Shown here: positions 25,400 to 35,918 of the stretch, piece after piece
Position numbering within the stretch: the stretch's first letter is position 1
Layout: the number at the start of each line of letters is the position of its first letter
Assembly (NCBI GenBank): GCA_050084985.1
Contig: JBITNC010000001.1
Span: forward strand, 215,760,001-215,824,000
Direction of reading: 5' to 3'
DNA: 64,000 nucleotides
Source: Nageia nagi
Taxonomy: Eukaryota; Pinophyta
The notes under the pieces: generated by a model
The model's database searches: none
The model's input: the letters and a program-made list of their open reading frames with translations, nothing else
What the model was told of the DNA's origin: nothing
Translations under genes and position numbers: made by a program

Positions 25400-27220
25400 G
25401 TAATATTTTTTAATCTTGAAGTTATCTAGCTTGGAAATAGTTGTAACATTCTATAGCATAATCCATCAATGGTGCAAATGTGTTTCTACTTGAAAAGTTT
25501 CTTAGACCTATGTTATATTTGCACTTAGAGATTTTATGTCCATACCCATTGCATTTAAAATAATAACCAAAAAAATATTGAGTGAATCTGGGTTGTGGAC
25601 TTTGCCACATTGTAGTAGGTGCCAAAAATCTTCATCTCATTTGATGTGCAACATGTGTGTATCCATCATTGTCCATATCCTTATCATTTTTATATTATTT
25701 TACCTTGCATAAGATGGTTTTGCTTGATTTACCAGTTTATTTTCTTCATTTATTTCTAATTTTTCATTCGCATCTTTGGAGGTTTTTCTTTCTTCAAAAA
25801 CCAAACCAAATTTAATGTCTGGCGATCTTTGGTTCTTCAGCATTTCATCTAACTTTAAGAATCCTCCCTTGAGTTTATGATACCCACTAATATTATGAAT
25901 CATCTCCTCCAATTGAAGACTCAACTCTATAATCTTTGCTTCTAATTTGTTGCAGTACTCAACTTTGGTACTGAGTTGTCCTTCAAGATTCTCAATTATC
26001 TTTTGCACTTCTTATACCTACATTTTCAAACTTATGATGATTTCATTTGCATCGTCAAGTTTTTTAAAAGTTTTTCTATGCCTTTTTCTTTCCTTGTTAA
26101 GTTCATCTAATGCTTCCACAAGTTCTCCTTCCATGTCACCTCTTGCCTCTATCTCTTTTTCATCATGTTCTTCTTTGTCAATTTTCTTTTCAATAACCTC
26201 TTTCTTTTTTTTTGTTTTCTCATCCAAAAATGTCATGAATAAGGCTTTGCTTGTTTCTTCTTATGAATTATCATTTGAGTTATATTCTGATGAGCTTTCA
26301 TTTTTTGATAAGAAACTCCTTCACGAAGAGTTTCCCTTTATGAAGTGTGATTTCTTCTTGCCTCCTTTTTCTCCATATGACTCATTGTTTTTTTCATTCT
26401 TTCCTTTGATAGGACATTTGGCTGCAAAGTTTCCAACACCACCGCAATTAAAACACTTGAAAGGTAACTTTTCTTACTACTTTTCCTTTCCCTTTTTCAG
26501 TATTCTAACAAAATTTGCCTCCAATTCATCTAAAGATTCTTCTTCTTCTATTTCTTATTTTTCTTTAGCATTTTTATTTTCTTTGAAAGCAACTTCCCTA
26601 TCTGAGGGTTTGGAATTCTCTATTCTCATTTCATAAGCCATCAAAGAACCATGCATTTGATCCATACTAAAAGTATTTAAATCTTTTGCCTCTTCGATAG
26701 TAGAAATGTTTGAATCAAACCATTAAAGAAGGGAGCGCAATACCTTTTTTACAATGATAGAGTCTTTAATCTTTTCTCTTAGTCCTCTAATCATATTGCC
26801 TACCTCATTGACTCTTACCATGTATGCTTTTATGTTTTCATCTTCATTCATCTTCAAACTTTCAAATTATGCTCGATGTGTTTGGAGCTTAGCCTTCTTG
26901 ATCTTCATGTCTTCTTCATGAATACTTTTTAGCTTATCCCATATTTCTTTTGTAGACATGCAATTCATTACTCTTACCAATTCATTATCAACCAATCCGC
27001 ACATGATAGCATTCTTGACCTTTGATTTATTTTTGTATGCCTTCTTATCTACAGCATCTGAAATAGGTGTAGAAGATGCGGTATAGCCATTCTCAACAAC
27101 CTCTCAAATATCATAACCCAAAGCATTGAGATATGTCTACATATTGATCCTCCAAAAAGCATAGTTAGTGTCATCAAATAGTGAAGCTTTATTTTAAGAG
27201 AAACCTTCACTTGAATCCAT
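25400..27220 (-). pseudogene. gag of the SIRE element
   Basis: It starts at 27220 (MDSSEGFS, then a stop at an expected Gln, NKASLFDDTNYAFWRINM), followed by the UBN2-type gag core (KEIWDKLKSIHE). A zinc knuckle near 26450-26405 reads CFNCGGVGNFAAKCP, with Asn in place of the metal-binding His. A long charged coiled coil follows (26236-25700, including LEGQLSTKVEYCNKLEAKI). The SIRE motif LDEMLKNQRSPDIKFGL and the second knuckle-like stretch YFFGYYFKCNGYGHKISKC come last. It is interrupted by several stops. The 229-residue open frame on the opposite strand (25947-26636) is its antisense shadow. Confidence 0.82.
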
Positions 27221-27270
27221 TGTGTCACATACAAGATCTCCCTAGCTAATTTAGTTGAAATAGGAACCTC

Positions 27271-27282
27271 GCTCTGATACCA
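27271..27282 (-). other. Primer binding site (initiator Met tRNA) of the SIRE element
   Basis: The minus strand reads TGGTATCAGAGC, the standard 12-base complement of the plant initiator Met tRNA 3' end. It lies two bases from the end of the 5' LTR. Confidence 0.9.
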
Positions 27283-27284
27283 CT

Positions 27285-28392
27285 TATTGAACTAGGTGTG
27301 ACACTAAGACAGGGGTGAATCAATGTCTTAATCTTAAAACCTCAAACCTAGAATACTTGAAACAATGCAGTAGAGAAACTAAAACAAAAGAAAGCAAGCA
27401 CATTAAGAGACAATCACACAACACCATATATAACAAGGTTCGCCATTTAGGCTACATCCTTGAAAATGACTACTTGGACTTCCATCAAAATTCAACCTTT
27501 GCAAAGCACCAACTTTATAAATTTTTACAAAACCCATTATGGGGAGTGGCACCAACCAACCCAATATTTAGAAGTACCAACTACAAGGAGCACCAACCCT
27601 TATTGCCAACCACCAACTTGCGAATATAGAGATCTTTGAAAATAGTTTAAATTCTACCAATAATACCTTGAGTGGTCTAGCTCACAACTTTTTTTCCTAC
27701 AACAAACTTCTCATCCAAAACCCACTAACATTCCAAACCCGAATACTTCATATGCAAAAAAATCCTCTTACCCAAATATCAATGAAACCCTTCAATTCAA
27801 AACTCAACAAACTATTCTTCAAATAAAATGAAAACTTTGTACCATACCATGTTGATTTTTGTCCTTCATGATATTACAAAATTGTAGATCTTCAAATTTC
27901 ACATAATCTACAAAAAAAGGGCTCAATCAAACTCTGAAATCTCGAGTTATGACCAAAATCGTGAGACTCCTTTTTATGCTATGCTATTAGTTTCCTTCTC
28001 TAAAACTTCTTTTTAAATCCTCCACCATTCTCAATATATATATTTTTATAAGTGTATCTTACACTCCTGTCAATGAATCTTGCTCTTCTCTCAATGACAC
28101 TTGCTCTTCTCTCAATGACTCGTCCTCTTCTCTTAATTACTCTTGCTCTTCTCTCTATAACTCTTGCTCTTCAAAACAGAATTCTTTTCAATCTCTTCAT
28201 AAAATCATTTTTGGTACCTCTTGATAACTTTTTGGTACCTCTTGAAAAATTTTGGTCCCTTTGTCATTTTTGCATCCGAAAACTTTTCAAATCTTGTTGA
28301 CATCATCACTTTCACACGTGTAACCATGGGAACTATATGCACACTAATATCATCGTATTGAAATTAATGATAACATCATTGCCTCATACTCA
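27285..28392 (-). repeat. 5' LTR of the SIRE element
   Basis: An 1108-bp copy aligning with 20391-21678. In element orientation it starts TGAGTATGAGG at 28392 and ends CAATA at 27285 (terminal CA mutated). A 5-bp duplication flanks the element. Confidence 0.8.
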
Positions 28393-28397
28393 ATACT

Positions 28398-28735
28398 ATA
28401 ATCAAATTAGGATCAACAAGGAGGATCAACATAAGACAACTTTTGTTACTCTTTGGGACACGTTTTGTTGGGTGGTCATGCCTTTTGGTTTAAAGAATAT
28501 AGGTGCAACTTATTAGATAGCCATGGTGAGTATGTTCTATGATATGATCCATGACATTGTTGAAGTGTATGTTGATTACATTTTAGCAAAATCCACAACC
28601 AAATATGATCACATTTCATATTTAAGAAAGATCTTCCAACAAATGAAAGAGTACAAGTTGAAATTGAAACCTCAAAAGTGTGCATTTGTAGTTTCATCAA
28701 GTAATGAAGTTAAAGAATTTTTTCTAAATATCATA
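28398..28735 (+). pseudogene. Reverse transcriptase, 3' part, second Tat element
   Basis: It continues the RT interrupted at 20390: NQIRINKEDQHKTTF, VVMPFGLKNIGATY, a stop at an expected Gln, AMVSMFYDMIHDIVEVYVDY. The catalytic YVDD box is mutated to YVDY, which would abolish polymerisation. The frame runs into an internal deletion near 28735. Confidence 0.82.
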
Positions 28736-29345
28736 TTGAAGGAAAGTTCTCTACCCCATATTACCCCCAAGTTAATGGTCAAGTTGAAACTTTTAACAAG
28801 GTTATTAAGAGTATCTTATCTAAAACTATTGCAAAACATTATAAAGATTGGCATGAACAACTCCTTATGCTTTGTGGGCCTATAGAACAACAAGTATAAG
28901 AACTTCCATATGGGAAACTCCTTTTTCCTTGATGTATGGTGATGAAGCCATAGTTCTCCTTGAGCTAGAGATCTCATCCCTTCGTGTGTCACTAGATGGT
29001 GTCATTCCTAATGAGGATAAAATAAAAGCTAGATTAGCCCAACTAGAGGTCCTAGATGAAAAATGGTTTAATGCTCTAGAACACCTTTGTATCTACCATT
29101 CTAGGATCCAATGAGCCTATAGCAAAAAGATCAAGCTTAAATAGTTCAAAGTTGGTGACTTAGTCTTGAAGGAAAACCTTGCTAACACTAAGGCCTTGGA
29201 AAATGAAAAGAAAGGTAAGTTCAAACCTATTTGGTTAGGTCCTTATATTGTCATTACAAATTACGAAAAAAGGTGTGTATAAATTATCTTCAATTAACGG
29301 TACAAAAGATTGCAATCCAATCAATGTTATGCATCTAAAAAATTG
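28736..29345 (+). pseudogene. Integrase C-terminal half, second Tat element
   Basis: Directly after the RT fragment the sequence reads STPYYPQVNGQVETFNKVI, with the catalytic Glu of integrase intact in VETF. Then come ALWAYRTT, PFSLMYGDEAIV and, in the tail, FKVGDLVLKENL and FKPIWLGPYIV. One frameshift (near 28860) and several stops break it. The RT end, both RNase H domains and the N-terminal half of integrase are missing, so a deletion of well over 1 kb joined RT to integrase. Confidence 0.82.
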
Positions 29346-30188
29346 TCTGATCTTTTTTGTAAAAGCTATGCATATTTTCATTGTTTCATACTAACGTTTC
29401 AAAAAAATGAGCTTATAACTTAGTGACATCATTGCATTCCTGGCGATGTCGCTCGATTTTGTTTATTAAAAATGTTCAAAAATTAATCATCGTTTCCATA
29501 TCATTGTAAATCAATAAAAAAGGTAGTTCGTTCCTTTACTTCTATTTTGTTTTCATTAAATAAGTTGCTTATCAATAATACTTATCATAAACATGTCAAT
29601 ATGGTGTTTTTATTTTTTTTCATATCATTGGCCTCCTTTGTAACGAAGAGGCACTCTTATCAGCAAATCCATGGCAACATGGTGGCTTGGGACAACCAAG
29701 TTGATCACTCTTATCATTTGACATCTTTGTAAGAAAGGGTCAATCTTATCATTTGGCACCTTTGTAAAGAAGGTCCATTCATATCGAAACCCATTGCAAC
29801 ATGTTGGCTTAGGGAAACCAAGCTGATCAACCTAAATTGCTTATCATTTTTATCTCATCTTGGTGGGTAAATCACCAAGGATAGGTTTGCTTTCCTGTCA
29901 CTTATCACACTTTCCATATCATGTTTATATTTGAGATATATATTGCGCAAAACGTTTCTTGTTTAAGTTCTTTTCAGGTACCCTTTTCTTTGCCTTAGAT
30001 TGCTCCTATGATTAGAGGTCCATCATGTTGCAACCAAAAGGGTACTAAACATAGGCGAGAATTGGGGAATCTGAAGCTGTTGCCATATCATAACTTTTCA
30101 GAGAGTGTTTTCTCACTTATCTTGTTATAATTTAACTTTATGCTATGATTTTCTTTTGTCTCAAAAGCATATAAAAATTTTCAAAGTA
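29346..30188 (+). other. Non-coding 3' region of the second Tat element
   Basis: About 0.8 kb between integrase and the polypurine tract. No domain was seen. It contains two diverged copies of a stretch around CTTATCATTTG-CACCTTTGTAA (about 29710 and 29735). The length and position are normal for Tat elements. Confidence 0.5.
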
Positions 30189-30195
30189 GGGCATC
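30186..30195 (+). other. Polypurine tract of the second Tat element
   Basis: AGTAGGGCATC precedes the LTR start TGTTAACAC. Compare GGGGCATC in the minus-strand Tat element. Confidence 0.65.
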
Positions 30196-30912
30196 TGTTA
30201 ACACTTGATTAAAATACCTTTTTAAAAATTTGAAATGATATTTAATTTATTAAATAAATGCTCTTTTCCATGTGCACTCTCATCTAGCTTTATGTTTTGT
30301 GGTAACAAGTCGGCTTGACATCATAATAAGCCACCAATAAACCTAAGGAGAAGCTTTAGCACTAGACCTATTGCCTATAAAGATGGAGGGGTTAGGCATG
30401 ATCACAGATATGACACGACATGACATAATCTTGAACCCTTGATAGGTGGCAAGTTACTTGTGTCAATCTTGACCAATGTTTCTAAACATCACCTATCATC
30501 TCTAGATTTTGTTATACTCTGAGGTTTGCATTCTTGCGATCTTTCATCCCTTCGCAATTGAGATTCGACGCATCAAAGGTGGAACAATGATATCGAACTT
30601 GAAGGCGAGGCATTCTGGGAAGGTAATCGAGCACTATCGTTGGGTTTCTGACATCATCGTTGGGTTGAGGTGAGATTTATGGCTCCGTGTTTCAAAGAAG
30701 CTCATTGTTCATCCTCTCTCAATTAAATCTCACCTTTGTTCGTTGTCACAGGTAAAGTATATGTTTGTATCTTTCGTTAATCTAATTTTGATAGGTTAAA
30801 GTCAAATTGATGTTTGTCGTCTTTCATGTCATCGATTTCCTATTATTTTAGTTGATTGGAGAATTTAATTATTTTGTAAATAACTATAATAATTATTATT
30901 TCTATTATAACA
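30196..30912 (+). repeat. 3' LTR of the second Tat element
   Basis: A 717-bp copy aligning along its length with 15155-15865, from TGTTAACAC to ATTATAACA. It keeps about 16 CpG, far more than its partner. Confidence 0.85.
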
Positions 30913-33900
30913 AAAGGAACGCACAAATTGCTATAATACAATCACAAAAAATAATCCTCATTATCGAAGTATAGATTAAAGTCATTATGAACCATGAACA
31001 CATAAACAAATTAATTGCTCATGAAATAGAAAAAATAGTTAGGATGAATTGGTGTAACTAACAATCAACTACCAAGATGCCAACGATATAAGGAGACACA
31101 ATCCCCAAAAAATCAAAAGGCACGCTTCATAAAATCATTAGTGGTAATAAGAAGTTGTAACCATCATATTCCTATTGTAAAATCCCTTATGACCCAAATC
31201 GTTCATTATTTCTAGTATGAGCCATGCAACAAACTCCATCATTCACAAGAACTATTCCCCTCCTCACCAGGAGACTTCTATAGGTTCATGACATCCCCTT
31301 ATCCCTTACAAAGCCTTATCCTTCGTGCAAGGACCATCAATATGTTGGATGGAAAATGAAAGTAGGAGGAGAAAACTTGCTAATGTGCATTAGCATTAGT
31401 GACATGTTTCTAGAGCCCCAAAAAGAATTCATTGTCTTCAAGATCGTTTTCCTTGGATGACCTTATGAAGTGCCTCGTGTTTGGAACTTATGGTCGAGAG
31501 ATGCTTCAAGGTGTATGACAAAGAACACAATGATACATGATGATGAATTAGACTTAGTAGACCGATTACCAACCAAGTGTTTGGTATATGACTATAGTTA
31601 GCACTTCCTAAACAATATAGATCAAATATCGAGGAGCATAAACCAGCAAGGTTTTGGAGAACTCTTGATCGATTGCAAAGGAGATCATACCAAAAACCTC
31701 AAAAAATGTCAAAGAAGCTTAGCAAGAGATAATTAACTACGTGACTAACGACTATGTTAAGCATTAGCAACTAGTGATCAATGACTAATGATTCTATCCT
31801 TGTTATGCAAAATAAAAGGATAATAAATGGATTAATGGGAAAAGATGTCAATGTTGGGAGATTGTCACCAATCATCACAAATAAGGAGATATTTAGAGAG
31901 ATAACAAAAGATGAAAATAGATGACAAGGTAAGGCGAGGAAAATATGAGAAATGCATATATAGATGTATATATCACTATTGTATCTTAATCAACTATTGT
32001 AATCATAAGTTGTTGAACTTATAATTGAAACATATTAATACAAGGGCATTTGTTACTTTTAATTACGAGTTTCAAGTACTATTTTTGCTCTTTTTCTTCC
32101 ATAATCTGTATATGCTTTGTATTCCCATATGTAAGTAACGAATCCACACGATCAAAATTCCATATCATCAAAGCAATCAATCGATCAACATGTAGCAGGA
32201 GGGAATTTCAAAAGGAATTACGATGTAATTTGTGACAGCGAAACAAGATAGCAATGTAAAGAAATAGGACACCATAAAAAGTAAAAGATAAAGAGCAAAA
32301 TACTAAACTAATCAAGAATGATCACTGTAGTAATAACAAATTGATGACATACAAATCATGACTCAAGAAAAGAGAGTTAAGGGATCCAAAAAAAAATCAT
32401 CCTTACTTGTCACTAAATAGGTCTTGTAATTGCTTCATACTAGTAGAGGAATATCATCATATTTTGATGACCATTGTACTCCATTATTATTAATACAAAT
32501 TTTCCACTCTTAAATTTGTCCATATTCAATAATTTCCCATTCTGCATTTCACTTTTCTTCTTTTTCTCTTGTCAATCTCATTTGTAGCAAAGAAACCACC
32601 CATCAAATTTATTTAAATTGTCAAACCAATCAATAATTATATTTTTTCCGACTTCGAATGCTAACAGAACCCTTTAACTTTCCATATGCAAACTTTTTTA
32701 CTTCAATCAAGCCTATTGAATTTGACATTTTGTAGATTCCCTACTACTTTTTTCTGAGTCTGCTTTAAGCTTACATAATGGAATAGTTTTAGATATACCC
32801 TTTCTTTTCTTATATATATTTTTCTACAATCTCGTTGGCAATTTTTTTTATCATCCTTAGACATTAATATCAAATTTATACTTTTATTATTTACTATCAT
32901 CTAATGTTACTTAAACTTTATACCATTTACTATAAATGTCAACTTCAATCCCTCACTTCATCTCTACACCTGACCCCAACGCTCTATAATGTACAGTGGG
33001 TATTTGCTTTCCAAAATCCAATCCTTGTAAACTCTCCTCAATCAGGGACAACCTTCCATCTTAGTGACTAATTATCCTTTCATTCTGCTATTAATATTTT
33101 AGTCAGAGTACTTGAAAATTCCAAAACACTATTAGAACCTATTACAACTAGGACATGATAAATTACAAAGAGAGCATATCTTTAAAATTATCATTGGATT
33201 CATTTTAATTGTAACTGCACACGTTAAAAACAGAATAAGTAGTTCAAGCACCATGCAATAGTTTGAAAAAATTATTACAAAACAAGATCACATTTTCAGC
33301 ATCAATTGAACATCAATCTTTTATATTAATTATCTTACAAAGAGAGATGATACTAATTATTTATTACTCAGGACCATCAGAATTCAGCCATAGTAGAAAG
33401 GTTGAAGAGCTAAAAAATTCAACAGTATTTATAAGTAAATTACAAAAGCTACACTACCAATTGAAAAATGGAACCATGCCACAAGAAGATAGCTAAAATA
33501 TTCTTTTGTGTTAGAAGAGAAGAAATAATTGCAAGTTTTATTAACCCACTTGTCATTCGTAGATCAGACATGTTTGTAAAAGATCTTCCACAAAAGAGCA
33601 ATATCGAGAATAATATCCACTCACCTCTAAAATGTAGCCAACACAAAAAGAGCCAAAAATGGAACTGTTGTACTTTCTATAAGTGCACAAACTAGTCCTT
33701 TGAGCTAATTTTCTGAAATTAGAAACATCACAACTAAAACAGCATGTAATTTTCTGAAAATAAGCCATAAGTAATTGCAAGTTATCCTAAAACCAAATTG
33801 TAGAGATCGGTCATTGAGCTGAATAGATCATAAAATACAAAACACGTGAACTTAAGTACCACATAATTTTCTCAAAATAAACAGTAAGTAATTACAAGTT

Positions 33901-34459
33901 ATCTTCAAACCAAATTGTAGCTAACAGTTTGGACAAGTTTATAAGAAATATTGTCTAAATTTGAAAGCAATATTCCAGAATACTAACTACTACTCTAAAC
34001 TGTATCCAAAATAAAAAGCCAAAACGGACCTGTTGTACTTCCTGTGAGTGCCCAAACTAGTCCTTATGTCACTCGATCAGCTGATAGAACATGAACTTAG
34101 AAAAACCTTAACAGAAATACCAGGTAATTTTCTCTAAATAAACCATAAGCAATATACAGGTCATGTGTTCCATGCCTTCAGCAAGATGGTTTGATAAGTG
34201 GAAACTGTTTGTACTCCAAGGCCTTCAATGCAGAGCTTTATGATAAATGGAGGTCCCTTTAAAGGAAACACATTAGACGCATGTGGCATTATTTCTGCAT
34301 GGAACTATGAAACTTCAAATAAAATAGTAAATCAACCTAAAACAGGCCTTAGAGAGAGCGATTTGTGATAATCACACAGATACATATGCAAATTTTGAAC
34401 TCCAAAAGTTAAACCAAAGAATGCAACACATAATGTGCTATAGAAGCTTGATATTCATT
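30913..34459. other. 3' flank and 3' UTR region of the host gene
   Basis: No gene was recognised in this 3.5 kb. The part next to the stop codon (about 33500-34459) probably includes the 3' UTR of the minus-strand host gene. It contains diverged direct repeats: a stretch around GTTGTACTTTC/TCCTGTGAGTGC at about 33665 and 34035, and one around AATTTTCTCAAAATAAACC at about 33750, 33868 and 34127. The left part is AT-rich with no clear features. Confidence 0.4.
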
Positions 34460-34624
34460 TCATGAAGATCTACATGTGCGAAAGATCTCTGCTCTCATAA
34501 CATCAATGGGGCTGTGATTATGTGTGTAGCGCTCTGGACCATAATAAACTCCTGACTTCTCCAGAAGTGCAAGCGTTTCAGCCCTACCATACCTGGATTC
34601 ATATGCTTTTAAATATTCATAGTC
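34460..34624 (-). CDS. Host gene, DUF4091 (GH123-like) protein: terminal exon
   Basis: The last coding exon of a plant gene. It reads DYEYLKAYESRYGRAETLAL, then GVYYGPERYTHNHSPIDVMR and EIFRTCRSS, and stops with TGA (34460-34462). It is entered by a normal AG acceptor (ATGCAG at 34625-34630). The text matches my memory of the C-terminus of plant DUF4091 proteins, which belong to the GH123-like glycosidase fold group. Their substrate in plants is not known to me. The reading frame is intact, with no stop or frameshift, in contrast to all the retroelement ORFs around it. The phase fits the preceding exon exactly. Confidence 0.85.
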   Translation of the reverse strand, partial: DYEYLKAYESRYGRAETLALLEKSGVYYGPERYTHNHSPIDVMRAEIFRTCRSS

Positions 34625-34977
34625 CTGCATACAATTTGCACAACATCAAATGATGAAGACACTGTAAACAAAAAGAATCAAGACTGAATTGAGCAGCCTA
34701 ACAGAATTTACAACATACTATTGTAACATTGTTTGATAAAATAGCCATCTTATGGTTCACTTATTGAATGAAAAAAAATCCTGATAAGACATACATAAAT
34801 TGAACATTCTAAAACAGAAAACCCAGAATATCCTTTCAGAGCTGATGAATCACACACTGTATGTGTCGCTGATGGCAATAAGGAAATTGTATGATCAAGT
34901 TGCCAGAGAATGTTCATTTTTCAAAAAGATAAAAAGATGCCACAATAAAATTCATGCAACATACTCAGCAACCATAC

Positions 34978-35100
34978 CTGCAAACCACTCAGAATGCGCT
35001 CTAATCTAGTGGAAGCGACAGGTTCGCTACAAGATGAAAATACTTCTCCAGGATAAAACAGCACCCCATCACCCGGTGGCAAACCTCGACGGAACTTTAT
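34978..35100 (-). CDS. Host gene, DUF4091 protein: penultimate exon
   Basis: A 123-bp exon, exactly 41 codons: IKFRRGLPPGDGVLFYPGEV, FSSCSEPVASTRLERILSG, LQ. The boundaries are canonical: acceptor CAG at 35101-35103 and donor GTATGG at 34977-34972. The introns on either side are short (133 and 353 bp). The motif PPGDGVLFYPGEVF followed by RLERILSGLQDYEY across the next junction is characteristic of the DUF4091 domain, and the frame runs through all three exons. Confidence 0.87.
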
Positions 35101-35233
35101 CTGAAGCACACAAATTCATAGTCCATCAACAATACACCAATATATAGTTATTTATGAACTCATTCTTTTACAACTATTCCATGTTACATTCCTAAACAGA
35201 TACCAAATAAATCATAGATTAGTAAAGTAATAC

Positions 35234-35407
35234 CTCTGCACTAGAGATAAGTGACTTCTCATAGCAGTTTGTGCCCCAGTACAAAAATCCTGTCCCCCCT
35301 TCCTTCCAAACCCGCCACATTACAGCACGGTGTTGCGTACCTCTTAATCCAAGATGCCAATTGGGGTGAGGATCTGAAGGCCCCATGCATACATATGTCC
35401 ACCACTC
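35234..35407 (-). CDS. Host gene, DUF4091 protein: exon after the 28-kb intron
   Basis: A 174-bp exon, exactly 58 codons, starting EWWTYVCMGPSDPHPNWHLG and ending LYWGTNCYEKSLISSAE. The acceptor is CAG at 35408-35410 and the donor is GTATT at 35233-35229. The Trp-rich text (MWRVWKEGGTGFLYWG) is the conserved heart of the DUF4091 domain. Its 5' partner exon is not nearby. The sequence that should precede EWWTY in this family (ENxxE) is found 28 kb away at 63477-63549 with matching phase 0. Confidence 0.88.
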
Positions 35408-35410
35408 CTG

Positions 35411-35910
35411 GAATTTTAATCACAAGTGGTCAAGATGCCATATTTAATATGCTTACGACCACATCAAGCAAACAGATAGTTTGCTCTTAGTTCAAAATAA
35501 GCAATCGTATTGTCTGCTGCAATTTAAAGACTCTATCTAAATTATGTACACTTCAAGCACCCAACTGAACATGTTCTTGGCATATGAAATCACTTATTTT
35601 TTAAAGAGAAACTAGAGGAGTCTGGAAAAATGAGATTTCACAGTAAAAACTGAAGTTATATCTAACCTTGTTCTTTGCCATTATATCATAATATGTGAGA
35701 GAATCCCATATTCAATTTTTATTTTACTAAAAGGGATGACCTAAAGAAAATAGATGTATAAATGCAAAAGACCGCTTATAGAAATCCTTTAATAACTAAA
35801 AATTAGATATATTACTGTTAAGAGTTTCAATGTCTACTTCGCAATTATTTTCAGATATGGATTTTTCTTGTATGAACTCATCTTTTGATTTTTCGGATGA
35901 GTATTGGGGC
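35411..35910. other. Intron sequence without recognisable feature
   Basis: AT-rich intron sequence next to the acceptor. I see nothing in it besides normal intron composition. Confidence 0.5.
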
Positions 35911-35918
35911 CAAAATAT

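Larger units (their letters stand above)
20391..28392 (-). mobile_element. SIRE-type Ty1/copia retrotransposon, complete but inactive
   Basis: An 8-kb copia element on the minus strand, inserted into the RT of a Tat element. Its 5' LTR is 27285-28392 and its 3' LTR is 20391-21678. The flanks GTACT (20386-20390) and ATACT (28393-28397) are a target duplication with one mismatch. Domain order on the minus strand is gag, protease, integrase, RT, RNase H, as in Ty1/copia. The SIRE/Maximus lineage is indicated by a gag with a long coiled coil, the LDEMLKNQRSPDIKFGL motif and a second zinc-knuckle-like stretch (YFFGYYFKCNGYGH). The primer binding site matches initiator Met tRNA. All ORFs are broken. 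Confidence 0.88.
15155..30912 (+). mobile_element. Tat-type Ty3/gypsy retrotransposon carrying two nested insertions
   Basis: A second Tat-lineage element, now 15.8 kb long. Its LTRs are 15155-15865 and 30196-30912. Two later insertions inflate it: a 966-bp TIR element at 17488-18453 and an 8-kb SIRE copia element at 20391-28392. Without them it is about 6.8 kb. Gag, protease and the first half of RT precede the copia insertion; the YVDD half of RT resumes right after it. The RT end, both RNase H domains and the integrase N-terminus are missing through an internal deletion near 28735. No matching 5-bp target duplication is visible (GAATG before, AAAGG after). Confidence 0.85.

Noticed and set aside
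25947-26636. 229-codon plus-strand frame rich in Ser and Phe
   Set aside because: It is the antisense of the SIRE gag, whose zinc knuckle and coiled coil are clear on the minus strand.
27271-27282. tRNA gene
   Set aside because: Only the 12-base primer site complement is present; no cloverleaf sequence is there or elsewhere in the window.
15150-30917. Target duplication of the second Tat element
   Set aside because: GAATG before and AAAGG after do not match, and shifting the ends by a few bases does not help.
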